A stretch of 64,000 bases of DNA from UMGS1387 sp045539625 (GCA_045539625.1 JAZQFS010000064.1:1-64000), one strand, 5' to 3'; shown: positions 33,329 to 41,100, numbered from the stretch's first letter. Notes: generated by a model not told the origin, from the sequence alone. Made by a program: numbers and translations.

Positions 33329-33454
33329 ATATCGGATAAAGTATCCTTTGTAAAAAGCAAACACTTTCTACGGACAAGCTTTGCCATCTCCCTTTCGGCT
33401 GCCACACTCTTTTGGGTTTACCGAATAATTATATGACGTTTTTTGTGATACATA
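33329..33454. other. Short intergenic stretch of unknown origin
   Basis: Between the PepSY remnant and the next promoter. A minus-strand frame extends the remnant by about a dozen unrelated codons (starting MFAFYKGYF) but I see no homology. Probably the junction of the rearrangement. Confidence 0.4.
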
Positions 33455-33483
33455 TTGACATAGTGTGACATATTATGTATAAT
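33455..33483 (+). promoter_or_regulatory. Promoter of zinc-ribbon membrane protein
   Basis: TTGACA (33455-33460), 17-bp spacer, TATAAT (33478-33483). Confidence 0.85.
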
Positions 33484-33515
33484 TTAGTCAGTAAATATAT
33501 TGGAGGTATTTTATT

Positions 33516-33935
33516 ATGGCTTTTTGTACCAACTGCGGCACACAGGTTGCCGATGATGCAGTTTTTTGCAGCAATTGCGGCGCTTCTTTAAAAGCAGAGT
33601 CTCAGGCTCCCGAAAACAGCGTACCCGTGGCAGCTCCCACTGTTGCACCTCAGGTAAATCCTGCTCCTGCATATACTATGCCATCGGCGGAAGCACCTGC
33701 AGACGAGCCTGCCAAAGGCTTTGCCATTGCTTCAATGGTTTGCGGTATCGTTGCATTTTTCTGCTTCGGTATTATCTTGGGCGTATTGGCTATTGTATTC
33801 GGATACATCGCAAAGAACAAGGGCAACAACGGAAGTATGGCAAAGGCAGGCTTTATCCTCGGCATTATTGCAACGGCACTGTCCTTAGTTTCACTTGTGG
33901 TTTGCACACCGATCTTCTGCGCTGCAGGATTATAA
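33516..33935 (+). CDS. Zinc-ribbon DUF4190-type membrane protein
   Basis: A 139-residue protein. Residues 1-27 form a zinc ribbon with two CxxC pairs (FCTNCGTQ and FCSNCGAS); a Pro/Ala-rich linker follows (about 30-65); the C-terminal half has two membrane helices with the GFAIASMVCGIVAFF and GFILGIIATALSLVSL signatures of DUF4190, joined by a basic loop FGYIAKNKGNNGS. Members are small membrane proteins of unknown function. GGAGG lies before the ATG. Confidence 0.85.
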   Translation: MAFCTNCGTQVADDAVFCSNCGASLKAESQAPENSVPVAAPTVAPQVNPAPAYTMPSAEAPADEPAKGFAIASMVCGIVAFFCFGIILGVLAIVFGYIAKNKGNNGSMAKAGFILGIIATALSLVSLVVCTPIFCAAGL

Positions 33936-33957
33936 ATCATTTTCGTCAACAAAATCG

Positions 33958-33987
33958 AGAAGCTTCATTTTGAGGCTTCTTTTTTTG
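33958..33987 (+). terminator. Terminator after zinc-ribbon protein
   Basis: AGAAGC/GCTTCT stem with T-run. Confidence 0.75.
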
Positions 33988-33991
33988 CATC

Positions 33992-34028
33992 AAAAAACTG
34001 CCTTTACCTTGTTACGAGTAAAGACAGT
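33992..34028 (-). terminator. Terminator of modular SGNH esterase gene
   Basis: On the minus strand CTGTCTTTAC/GTAAAGGCAG (one G-U pair) followed by TTTTTT. Confidence 0.75.
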
Positions 34029-34052
34029 CTTTTTGTTTTTGCGAAAATTCAG

Positions 34053-36848
34053 TTATCTTTTATAGGAAAGCTCCTCGGTAGCCTGAATAACCTCTTCAAG
34101 CATTTCGGCAGCTCTGCCAATGTTGTCGATATAATTCTGATAAATCCATCTCCAGTGGTCGCTTGTCTGAGCTGCCTGCAGCTCTGCCGCACGCTGCTTC
34201 TTTGCTTCAAGCTCGGTGTAGCCCTGACTTGTTACGGTTCTTTCAACCATCAACATCATCTGATAGTTGTATCCGAGGGTGTGACGGGCTGCATTGTCCT
34301 CGTCAAACTTTGTCATGGCAACATCTGTTTCCATCTCGTCAATGTAGCCTAACGAATACATAAATGACTGCGCCATAAGATGGTGTCCCAAGGTATTGGG
34401 GTGAACAAAGTCATTGCTTATATATTTCTGAGAACAGATGGGATACATATTTCCAAAGTGGTCAACAACCTTAAGGTCATTTTCCTTTGCAATTTCCTTA
34501 ATTATTTCGGCACACTTTGCAAGTCCCACGCTTCTTTCGTATACGGTGTCTGTCACATCGTCATAAGGAGTGGGTGTACAAAGTATAACCTCAACGCCGT
34601 AGCCGAGAAGCTTGTCAACAATAGCTCTCATATTTGCTTCATATTGGTCAAGCTGAGCCTGTCTTCTTGCTTCTATTTCCTCGCTGTACTCGCCCTTCTT
34701 ATAGTTACCGCCCGAAATATCATTCATACCGAACATAATGGCAACGATATCGGGGTTGTAGCCCATAAGCTCAGAATCGATTCTGTTAAGACCGCCTGCC
34801 GCAGTATCTCCGGGAATACCTACGTTATACATTTCAATTCTTCCCATTTCCTTGTCGCTGTCAAGGTAAACCTGGAAAAGCTCCTTGATGTAGGTGCCGT
34901 TCTGGGTAATACTGTCACCGAAGAAGCATACCGTCTTATTGGGAAGATTTTTTGTCTTGTTAAGAATATTCATTACATATTCCTCTCTGTTACCGTCATC
35001 GTATGCGTTCTGTGCAATATCACGGATACTTCTTACGATTTCATCTCCGTAGGAGTAGTTTTCCCCTACCTTTGCATACGCTCTTACAACAAGCTTATTC
35101 TGATATGCAGGCTCGCCGATTTCGGTAAGCACCCCTGTAAAGAATATGCCTTCAACGTCCTTCCAGTAAGCACTGCCGAACACCGAGCCGTCTGTTGCAT
35201 ACACTTCATCAATACCCTTTTCCTTATTGTAAGCCGCACCGTAAACATACTTTACTCCGTCAGGACTTGTGCCCGAAGTGTCACTTGTGTTTGTGCCAAA
35301 TACAAGCTGATTGTCGCCAAGGAGAGATTTTCTTGTTACGATAAAGCCGTACTCGTCTGCATCAGCCTTATTTTCGTTTGTAATATAGCCTGCAAATCTC
35401 ATACCCTGCTTGCCTTGTGTACGGATACTGTTCTTTCTGATTGTTACGGGACGGAACTTGCTCCAGACTGCGGTAATTGTAAGAGAATCGGCGTCGCCTG
35501 TGCTTAACTTTTCGCCTGCCTTGTAAATTTTGGTATCAATGCTGTTCTTCCAGCCGTCAAAGGTATGGCCTTCCTTTGTAAGGGTACATTCGGGCAAGGT
35601 CAAAACCGAGTTTTTAACAAAACAGATTTCGGGAACCGTACCCTCGGCACCGCCTGCATTTACCGTTGCATAAATATATGGCTTGAAGTAAGCACGGATA
35701 TTATCAAGGTAAATCTTTTCATCTTCAAGAAGATTTGAGCCGCCGAATCTGAAATAATTTACGGACACAAGATTTGGCTTTTCATTTGTTCCGTGAACCG
35801 CCATGGGCGTCTGCCATCTCTTTGCTGTTATGATGTTGGTTTCGTCACGGTAGCGGTTGTCGCCGGATGCTGCAGGATTGCAGGTAAAGCCGTTATGGAA
35901 AGCCCATTTCTGTGCAGTTTCCACTTCGGTATACGCATCCATAAGCATTGTGAATTCGCCCGGTTCCTCAAGCTTATAGCCAACACTGATAAAGGGATAC
36001 TTGTATGAGCCCTTACTTATAAGCTCAACAACCTTTGTTGTGTTAGTGCCTGTTCCGTTTACAACCTTATAGGACTTACACTGGTCAGCAGGTGCCATAC
36101 CTGTTGAGCCTGCCTTGCAGTAGTAAACGGTTGAAGGAACGGAGTCGATTTCATAGCTTTCAAAATCGTCAAACAAAAGACATTCGCCGTAAAGCTTTTC
36201 TTCTTCAAGCACCCACTGAGGTTTAACGGGAACGGCAGGAGTTTCGGGCTCGGGAGTCGGTGCAGGCTCGGGCTCAGGCTCTTCACCGGGGAATTTTACA
36301 TAGTCAAGAGCAAACTTTTTTCCCGTGCCGTTTTCGGGGTCAATTCTTAAAGATGTAACAATACCCTTCCAGTAAGGAACATCATCTCTGTCAATTGTCA
36401 GTGTTACAAAATCATCAAGACTGCCGCTTGACTGGAATTTGAATCTTCTTGAGTTTGCAACGTAGCTCTGCTCGCCGGTGTCTCCCTTTTCCCAAGGCTT
36501 ACAGAACCAGCTTCCGTCCTCGGGATTCTTGGAAGTAAAGAATATTTCAAGAGTTCCGCTTGTGATCTCGGTTGCAAATCGTATTTCAATCTGCTTGCAC
36601 TTATCTGCATTTACAACGCCGTAAGGTGATTTTACGGGATCATACGGTCTGCTGATATAAATCTGAGGATCGGCGTCTGTCATATCAAAGGTCAGAACAC
36701 CGTTTTCAACCTTGCCGTTGGCTGTGTGTCCGCCGATAGAGGCATATCCCATTGCGCCGTCGTCGAAATCCACGGTAATTGCACAGGCACATACCGCAAG
36801 CACAGCACACATAACAAGTGCAACTGTCATACCAAATAATCTTTTCAT
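34053..36848 (-). CDS. Secreted modular SGNH esterase (931 residues)
   Basis: Signal peptide MKRLFGMTVALVMCAVLAVCA, then a beta-sandwich ending VTSLRIDPENG...LDYVKF (about 25-185); a Pro/Glu-rich linker (EPEPAPTPEPETPAVP); a second sandwich of about 190 residues; an InlB-like repeat (VNAGGAEGTVPEICF ... HTFDGWKNSID); a domain related to the C-termini of the 6220 and 17016 proteins (GMRFAGYI ... EYGFIVTRKSLLGDNQL ... NKLVVRAYAKVGENYSYG, about 468-608); and an SGNH domain (about 638-825) with CFFGDSITQNG, GIPGDTAAGG, MFGMNDIS and DFVHPNTLGHHLMAQ. A helical tail of about 90 residues ends it. Likely deacetylates or de-esterifies glycans outside the cell. ATG 36848 has GGAGA before it. Confidence 0.82.
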   Translation of the reverse strand: MKRLFGMTVALVMCAVLAVCACAITVDFDDGAMGYASIGGHTANGKVENGVLTFDMTDADPQIYISRPYDPVKSPYGVVNADKCKQIEIRFATEITSGTLEIFFTSKNPEDGSWFCKPWEKGDTGEQSYVANSRRFKFQSSGSLDDFVTLTIDRDDVPYWKGIVTSLRIDPENGTGKKFALDYVKFPGEEPEPEPAPTPEPETPAVPVKPQWVLEEEKLYGECLLFDDFESYEIDSVPSTVYYCKAGSTGMAPADQCKSYKVVNGTGTNTTKVVELISKGSYKYPFISVGYKLEEPGEFTMLMDAYTEVETAQKWAFHNGFTCNPAASGDNRYRDETNIITAKRWQTPMAVHGTNEKPNLVSVNYFRFGGSNLLEDEKIYLDNIRAYFKPYIYATVNAGGAEGTVPEICFVKNSVLTLPECTLTKEGHTFDGWKNSIDTKIYKAGEKLSTGDADSLTITAVWSKFRPVTIRKNSIRTQGKQGMRFAGYITNENKADADEYGFIVTRKSLLGDNQLVFGTNTSDTSGTSPDGVKYVYGAAYNKEKGIDEVYATDGSVFGSAYWKDVEGIFFTGVLTEIGEPAYQNKLVVRAYAKVGENYSYGDEIVRSIRDIAQNAYDDGNREEYVMNILNKTKNLPNKTVCFFGDSITQNGTYIKELFQVYLDSDKEMGRIEMYNVGIPGDTAAGGLNRIDSELMGYNPDIVAIMFGMNDISGGNYKKGEYSEEIEARRQAQLDQYEANMRAIVDKLLGYGVEVILCTPTPYDDVTDTVYERSVGLAKCAEIIKEIAKENDLKVVDHFGNMYPICSQKYISNDFVHPNTLGHHLMAQSFMYSLGYIDEMETDVAMTKFDEDNAARHTLGYNYQMMLMVERTVTSQGYTELEAKKQRAAELQAAQTSDHWRWIYQNYIDNIGRAAEMLEEVIQATEELSYKR

Positions 36849-36993
36849 TTGTTTTCTCCTTTTCAACAAATATATGTATACTGAAACACAAATATATATT
36901 AACACACTACAAAAAAATGTCAATTACAAGATATTAATATCGTTCTGCATTTCAGCTCAGGCTGCCCTCAAATTTATTAAAAACATTCAAATT

Positions 36994-37692
36994 TTACTTG
37001 CCGCCACTTTGTCTTTTTTCCATTTTCATCCAGCAGTAAAAGCCGTACAGGTCATTTGCAAGAAATGCCGCAAAGCAGATAACAACCGAAACGTAGGATA
37101 TATCGTAAAAGGATGCCATTATCCACAAAACAATAAGAACAATGTCATTAAGTGCATAAACAAGAGCATAGTAAGGGCTTCTTCTGAAGGTAAGATAAGC
37201 GGCACAAAAGCTTGTTGTTACCGAAACGGTGCTGGGGGCAAGATTACTTGTACCAAGCTCTTTAAGAATAAAGTAAAATATCACCGTCATGGCAAGGGTG
37301 AGAAAAGAAAGGAATATCCATTCTTTCTTTGATATCCTGTTAACCCTGACAACAGACCTGTTGCCGTTGTACGGATTTTTCAGCCACGACACAAGCGAAA
37401 ACACCGCCATAGGCACTGTCATACCGATATATGTTATCATTTCTCCGTAATATGAAAATGAATAAGATATAACCCCATACAAAGAACCGAAGACTATCAT
37501 CAGCACCTGTCCGAAGGGATTGCCCTTGGCACAGAATATAAGGCTCGTAACTCCTACAAGGGAGGCTATAAGCGTAAGTGTGCTTCCTCTGTCAAAAATA
37601 AGATAGGACAAGGTTATCAGAAGCACCGACACCGTCCACAGAATTTTCTCCGTTTTTGTAAAACTGCCGTATATCTTTTTTACCGTATTCAT
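36994..37692 (-). CDS. pnuC: PnuC-family vitamin transporter
   Basis: A 232-residue membrane protein of the PnuC family (facilitated uptake of nicotinamide riboside, or thiamine/riboflavin in sister groups). About seven to eight hydrophobic segments; the motifs VASLVGVTSLIFCAKGNPFGQVL and WIMASFYDISYVSVVICFAAFLANDLYGFYCW match the family's repeated SWEET-like halves. ATG at 37692 follows GGAGG by seven bases; a longer start at 37716 falls within the leader hairpin. A structured leader with a terminator-like hairpin ends just before the ribosome site, implying attenuation control. Confidence 0.85.
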   Translation of the reverse strand: MNTVKKIYGSFTKTEKILWTVSVLLITLSYLIFDRGSTLTLIASLVGVTSLIFCAKGNPFGQVLMIVFGSLYGVISYSFSYYGEMITYIGMTVPMAVFSLVSWLKNPYNGNRSVVRVNRISKKEWIFLSFLTLAMTVIFYFILKELGTSNLAPSTVSVTTSFCAAYLTFRRSPYYALVYALNDIVLIVLWIMASFYDISYVSVVICFAAFLANDLYGFYCWMKMEKRQSGGK

Positions 37693-37702
37693 AAAATCCT
37701 CC

Positions 37703-37793
37703 GTAAAAAAAAGCATCCGTCCTTCACATCTTCTAAGACCTAACGATGTGAAAACGAATGCCTGACTGCATTTTTCTACCCGGTGGCAGATTC
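37703..37793 (-). promoter_or_regulatory. Structured leader / possible riboswitch with attenuator upstream of pnuC
   Basis: On the minus strand a strong hairpin (37713-37761, GCATTCGTTTTCACATC pairing with GATGTGAAGGACGGATGC around a loop GTTAGGTCTTAGAA) is followed by eight T and then directly by the GGAGG of pnuC. Upstream (to 37793) lies a conserved-looking segment with CTGCCACCGGGTAG and TGCAGTCAGGCA whose TGCC/GGCA can pair and which overlaps the terminator stem. I could not assign a riboswitch class. Confidence 0.6.
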
Positions 37794-37812
37794 AATATTT
37801 ATTTCCTTGCGT

Positions 37813-37841
37813 ATTATAGCACGTATTTTTGCAAAAATCAA
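37813..37841 (-). promoter_or_regulatory. Promoter of pnuC
   Basis: Minus-strand TTGATT (37836-37841), 17-bp spacer, TATAAT (37813-37818). The first 16 bases, TTGATTTTTGCAAAAA, are identical to the divergent ferritin promoter. Confidence 0.75.
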
Positions 37842-37890
37842 GGGCTTTTATAATAAAGTTAATCATATTCATAATTGCATCAATTCATTT

Positions 37891-37905
37891 TTGTAATCGT
37901 TACAA
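37891..37905. promoter_or_regulatory. Perfect PerR/Fur-type palindrome upstream of ferritin
   Basis: TTGTAATCGTTACAA, identical to 40099-40113. Here it lies 15 bp upstream of the -35 box instead of downstream of -10, so it may act differently. Confidence 0.65.
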
Positions 37906-37920
37906 TTTACAATTTGTACA

Positions 37921-37949
37921 TTGATTTTTGCAAAAAGACATAGTATAAT
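37921..37949 (+). promoter_or_regulatory. Promoter of ferritin-rubredoxin genes
   Basis: TTGATT (37921-37926), 17-bp spacer, TATAAT (37944-37949). Confidence 0.75.
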
Positions 37950-38024
37950 AGTACCGTAAAGAGAAAACAACCTCTCTTGACACCGCAGACAATTAATATT
38001 AATCAATATAATGAGGTGACAGAA

Positions 38025-38537
38025 ATGTTGGACGCAAAGGTTTCACAGTTAATCAACGAGCAGATAGCAAAGGAGCTTTACTCAGCTTATCTCTATCTTG
38101 ACTTTTCAGTATTCTATGAAAGAGAAGGTCTTGACGGCTTTGCTAACTGGTATATGGTTCAGGCACAGGAGGAAAGAGACCATGCGATGCTTATGTTAAA
38201 GTATCTTCAGCTTAACGGCGAAAAGGTAACTCTTCTCCCCATCGACAAACCCGACAAGGAGCTTAAGGCTCTTATGGATCCCTTAAAGGCAGGTCTTGAG
38301 CACGAGCAGTACGTAACAAGTCTTATACATACAATTTACGATGCTGCATATACTGCAAAAGACTTCAGAACAATGCAATTCCTTGACTGGTTTGTAAAGG
38401 AACAGCTTGAAGAAGAAAAGAACGCCGACGATATGATTAAGAAAATGGAGCTTTTCGGCACAGATTCCAAAGGTCTTTACAGCCTTGACAGCGAATATGC
38501 TGCAAGAATCTACACTGCTCCCTCGCTTGTACTTTAA
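38025..38537 (+). CDS. ftnA: Ferritin
   Basis: A 170-residue iron-storage ferritin forming a 24-mer cage that oxidises and stores Fe(II). Ferroxidase ligands are seen in KELYSAYLYLDFSVFYEREGLDGF (Glu near 17 and 50 region), QAQEERDHAMLML (ExxH) and KEQLEEEKNADDM. ATG at 38025 is chosen: GAGGTG lies seven bases upstream; an open frame extends to 37977 but has no ribosome site. The rubredoxin gene follows after 31 bp and the flavodiiron gene after that, forming an oxygen/iron defence block. Confidence 0.92.
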   Translation: MLDAKVSQLINEQIAKELYSAYLYLDFSVFYEREGLDGFANWYMVQAQEERDHAMLMLKYLQLNGEKVTLLPIDKPDKELKALMDPLKAGLEHEQYVTSLIHTIYDAAYTAKDFRTMQFLDWFVKEQLEEEKNADDMIKKMELFGTDSKGLYSLDSEYAARIYTAPSLVL

Positions 38538-38568
38538 TTAAAATTATAATTTTTGGAGGTATTTAATT

Positions 38569-38724
38569 ATGAAAAAGTATATTTGCCCTTGCGGATACGA
38601 GTATGATCCCGAAGTAGGAGATCCCGAAAACGGCATTGCTGCAGGTACTGCATTTGAAGATCTTCCCGAAGACTGGGTATGCCCCGTTTGCGGACTTGAC
38701 AAGGACGCTTTTGAGGAAGAATAA
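38569..38724 (+). CDS. rd: Rubredoxin
   Basis: A 51-residue electron carrier with one Fe(Cys)4 centre: ICPCGYEYDPEVGD (CxC rather than the canonical CxxCG) and WVCPVCGLDKDAFEE. The first metal knuckle reads C-P-C-G, one residue shorter than usual, a variant known in some clostridial rubredoxins. GGAGG stands nine bases before the ATG. It would pass electrons to the flavodiiron protein just downstream and to rubrerythrin. Confidence 0.9.
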   Translation: MKKYICPCGYEYDPEVGDPENGIAAGTAFEDLPEDWVCPVCGLDKDAFEEE

Positions 38725-38773
38725 TAACACACAATAACAATGTTCGGGCAGCTTGTGAATTATCGCAGGCTGC

Positions 38774-38802
38774 TTGACTTTTATCCCGGATAATGGTATA
38801 AT
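38774..38802 (+). promoter_or_regulatory. Promoter of flavodiiron gene
   Basis: TTGACT (38774-38779), 17-bp spacer, TATAAT (38797-38802). The -10 is embedded in an imperfect palindrome CCGGATAAT/AATTATCGG (about 38786-38808), a possible operator. Confidence 0.7.
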
Positions 38803-38840
38803 TATCGGGACAAGCCAAAAAGCTCAAGGAGTGAAAGAAC

Positions 38841-39998
38841 ATGGAAATTTCAAGCACCGTAAAATACATAGGCATCAATGACAGAATAATTGATTTATTT
38901 GAAGGACAGTATCCCGTACCACAGGGTATTTCCTACAATTCCTACATAATACTTGACGAAAAAATCGCAGTAATGGATACCATCGATGTAAAGTTTACGT
39001 CGGTCTGGCTTGACAACATCAAAGCTGTTCTCGGCGATAAAAAGCCCCACTACCTTGTTGTTCACCATATGGAGCCTGACCACTCGGCAAGCATTATGGA
39101 CTTTGTGAAAGAGTATCCCGATGCTAAAATCGTTGCCTCCGCAAAGGCTTTCGGTATGATGAAACAGTTCTTTGACTATGATTTTTCCGAAAAGCAGATA
39201 ACCGTAGGCGACGGAAGCACTCTTGAGCTTGGAAGCCGCACTCTCACCTTCTTTACCGCACCTATGGTACATTGGCCTGAGGTTATTGTTTCATACGACA
39301 GCCTTGAAAATATTCTGTTCTCGGCAGATGCTTTCGGCAAGTTCGGCGACCTTGATGCACAAGACAACTGGGACGATGAAGCAAGACGATACTACATCGG
39401 CATTGTAGGCAAGTACGGTTCTCAGGTGCAGGCACTTTTAAAGAAGGCTTTGGCTCTTGACGTTAAGATGATCTGCCCCCTTCATGGGCCCGTTCTCAAA
39501 GAAAACCTTGATCATTACATAGGTCTTTACAACACCTGGTCAAGCTACACTCCCGAGGAGGACGGCGTCGTTATTGCCTATACCTCCGTTTACGGCAACA
39601 CCAAAAAGGCGGTTATGCTGTTAAAGGAAAAGCTGGAAGAAAAGGGCTGCAAAAATGTTGCCGTTTATGACCTTGCAAGATGCGACAAGTTCCTTGCAAT
39701 CAGCGAAGCTTTCAGATACAGCAAGCTTGTTCTTGCAACCACCACCTACAACAGTGCAATATTCCCCTTTATGCAGACCTTTATAAACGGCCTTACCGAA
39801 AGAGGCTTCAAAAACAGAAAGGTTGCTCTTATCGAAAACGGCTCATGGGCACCTGTTGCCGCAAAGCTTATGCGTGATGCGCTTGAAGGCTGCAAGGATA
39901 TAACATATTGCGAAAACAGCGTAAAAATTCTCTCGGCTCTTAACGGAGAAAGTCTTGACTGCCTCGAAGCACTCGCCAAGGAGCTTTCCGCCGAATAA
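38841..39998 (+). CDS. fprA: Flavodiiron protein (oxygen/NO reductase)
   Basis: A 385-residue A-type flavoprotein reducing O2 to water (or NO) with electrons from rubredoxin. The N-terminal beta-lactamase-like domain carries the di-iron ligands HHMEPDHS (residue about 75), the AMVHWPE-like APMVHWPEV, SADAFGKFG, and CPLHGPV (about 215). The C-terminal flavodoxin domain begins IAYTSVYGNTKKAV (FMN phosphate loop) and contains LATTTYNSAIFPFM. Full length. Follows ferritin and rubredoxin with its own promoter. Confidence 0.95.
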   Translation: MEISSTVKYIGINDRIIDLFEGQYPVPQGISYNSYIILDEKIAVMDTIDVKFTSVWLDNIKAVLGDKKPHYLVVHHMEPDHSASIMDFVKEYPDAKIVASAKAFGMMKQFFDYDFSEKQITVGDGSTLELGSRTLTFFTAPMVHWPEVIVSYDSLENILFSADAFGKFGDLDAQDNWDDEARRYYIGIVGKYGSQVQALLKKALALDVKMICPLHGPVLKENLDHYIGLYNTWSSYTPEEDGVVIAYTSVYGNTKKAVMLLKEKLEEKGCKNVAVYDLARCDKFLAISEAFRYSKLVLATTTYNSAIFPFMQTFINGLTERGFKNRKVALIENGSWAPVAAKLMRDALEGCKDITYCENSVKILSALNGESLDCLEALAKELSAE

Positions 39999-40065
39999 CA
40001 TAATACTTTTGTCATATACTAAAGTCATGGATTTTTTCTATGGCTTTATTTTTTTCAAAAAACTA

Positions 40066-40094
40066 TTGACAAATAAAAAAATGTGTGATATATT
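40066..40094 (+). promoter_or_regulatory. Promoter of PepSY gene
   Basis: TTGACA (40066-40071), 17-bp spacer, TATATT (40089-40094). Confidence 0.8.
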
Positions 40095-40098
40095 TTAA

Positions 40099-40113
40099 TT
40101 GTAATCGTTACAA
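40099..40113. promoter_or_regulatory. Putative PerR/Fur operator at PepSY promoter
   Basis: TTGTAATCGTTACAA, a perfect 15-bp palindrome, 4 bp downstream of -10. A second half-site TCGATTACAA follows at 40121-40130. Confidence 0.75.
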
Positions 40114-40169
40114 TGTTATATCGATTACAAACGATGGTGAGTAAAAAACTGTAAAGGAGATGATTACAC

Positions 40170-40778
40170 TTGAAAAGACGTTTTATCGCATTGGCTGCAG
40201 GGCTGACAACTGTGTTCGGAATTACCGCAGGCGTCATTGCCGCAGACAAGATAAAAGAAGTTTCGGCGCAGATAAGGCAAGACTTCACCGTAAAAATTGA
40301 CGGCGAAGAAAAAGTTTTTAAAAATGCAAGCGGTGAGGTTGTATATCCTCTTCTTCACGACGGCACCACCTATCTTCCCGTCCGTGCAATCGGAGAGATT
40401 ATGGGCAAAAAGGTATACTGGTATGAAGATGACAAGAGAATTGAATTAAAGGACGAAAAATCCACCGTCACCGATGCCGACGTTATTGTTACAGGCGAAA
40501 GCGGCAGCTCAGATCAAAAAAACGTGGTGCAAAAGCCCGTATCGGCAGAGCAGACGCAAAGCATCACCAAGGACAAGGCAAAGGAGCTTGCTCTTAAAAA
40601 AGCAGGCGTTGCCGCAAAGGATGCAAAATTTGTAAAAGTCGAGCTTGACAGAGATGACGGAGTACTTTACTACGACATCGAGTTTGAAGCAGGCAGCTAT
40701 GAGTACGACATTGAAGTATCTGCCGATGACGGAAGTATTCTGTCCTTTGACAAAGAAAAAGAAGATATATTTGACTAA
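40170..40778 (+). CDS. Secreted protein with copper-amine-oxidase-N-like and PepSY domains
   Basis: A 202-residue protein: signal peptide or anchor (RRFIALAAGLTTVFGITAGVIAADK), a copper-amine-oxidase N-terminal-like stalk domain (VKIDGEEKVFKNASGEVVYP ... LHDGTTYLPVRAIGEIMGKKVYW, about 45-95), a Ser-rich linker and a C-terminal PepSY domain (ITKDKAKELALKKAG ... YDIEFEAGSYEYDIEVS, about 130-200). Such proteins act at the cell envelope; exact role unknown. Its promoter has the same operator as rubrerythrin, so it is likely oxidative-stress or iron responsive. The TTG codon at 40170 lies close to GGAGATG and starts KRRF; its 3' 55 codons are duplicated at 33167. Confidence 0.8.
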   Translation: MKRRFIALAAGLTTVFGITAGVIAADKIKEVSAQIRQDFTVKIDGEEKVFKNASGEVVYPLLHDGTTYLPVRAIGEIMGKKVYWYEDDKRIELKDEKSTVTDADVIVTGESGSSDQKNVVQKPVSAEQTQSITKDKAKELALKKAGVAAKDAKFVKVELDRDDGVLYYDIEFEAGSYEYDIEVSADDGSILSFDKEKEDIFD

Positions 40779-40863
40779 AAAAAGGAGCACTTGAATGCTC
40801 CTTCAGACCACTGACAAGCCCGTCAGTGGTCATTTTTTTACTGTCTTACCGAATTAAGAATAT
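40614..40863 (+). repeat. 250-bp inverted duplication, right copy
   Basis: See 33079-33328. Covers the PepSY gene 3' end, both terminator hairpins and the last codons of a minus-strand reading frame ending ILNSVRQ, the same C-terminus as GH29. Confidence 0.95.
40784..40839. terminator. Double-hairpin terminator after PepSY gene
   Basis: GGAGCA/TGCTCC and GACCACTGAC/GTCAGTGGTC stems, then ATTTTTTTA; works in either direction. Confidence 0.8.
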
Positions 40864-40912
40864 TTCGCCATGCTTCTACAGAAGTAATTTCCCAAGGGTA
40901 CTGTGGAAATAT
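40838..40912 (-). pseudogene. Orphan C-terminal coding remnant
   Basis: Minus-strand open stretch of 24 codons ending in the GH29-type tail ILNSVRQ, preceded by WEITSVEAWRN, which differs from the intact GH29 C-terminus (APAIDILNSVRQ). It begins after a stop codon and has no start, so it is a fragment of another gene of the same kind or a recombination junction. Confidence 0.55.
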
Positions 40913-41100
40913 TTATATATAAATTCCAAATTCAATAATACTTATCTGTACTTAAAATTGCGTAACAGCTTTATCAAGGCGAGCCTTATTTCAATTTTTA
41001 GTCAAAATTTGAAATGAGAACACAAAATTTTAGCTGTTATTTTCATTTAATCGCTTAAGTGATGATAAGTACACGAAACATTCTCATCATAAAAACGCAT
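40913..41100. other. AT-rich intergenic stretch, nothing recognised
   Basis: No gene, repeat or promoter I can support between the orphan remnant and the terminator of the rubrerythrin fragment. Confidence 0.5.

Noticed and set aside
34380..35507. Long plus-strand frame of 375 codons
   Set aside because: It lies wholly antisense to the modular SGNH esterase, whose domains are clear; the translation is Cys/Val-rich with no recognisable motif and no ribosome site.
33079..40863. Invertible promoter switch
   Set aside because: The inverted repeats carry gene ends and terminators, not promoters, and no invertase gene is present; inversion is only possible by homologous recombination.
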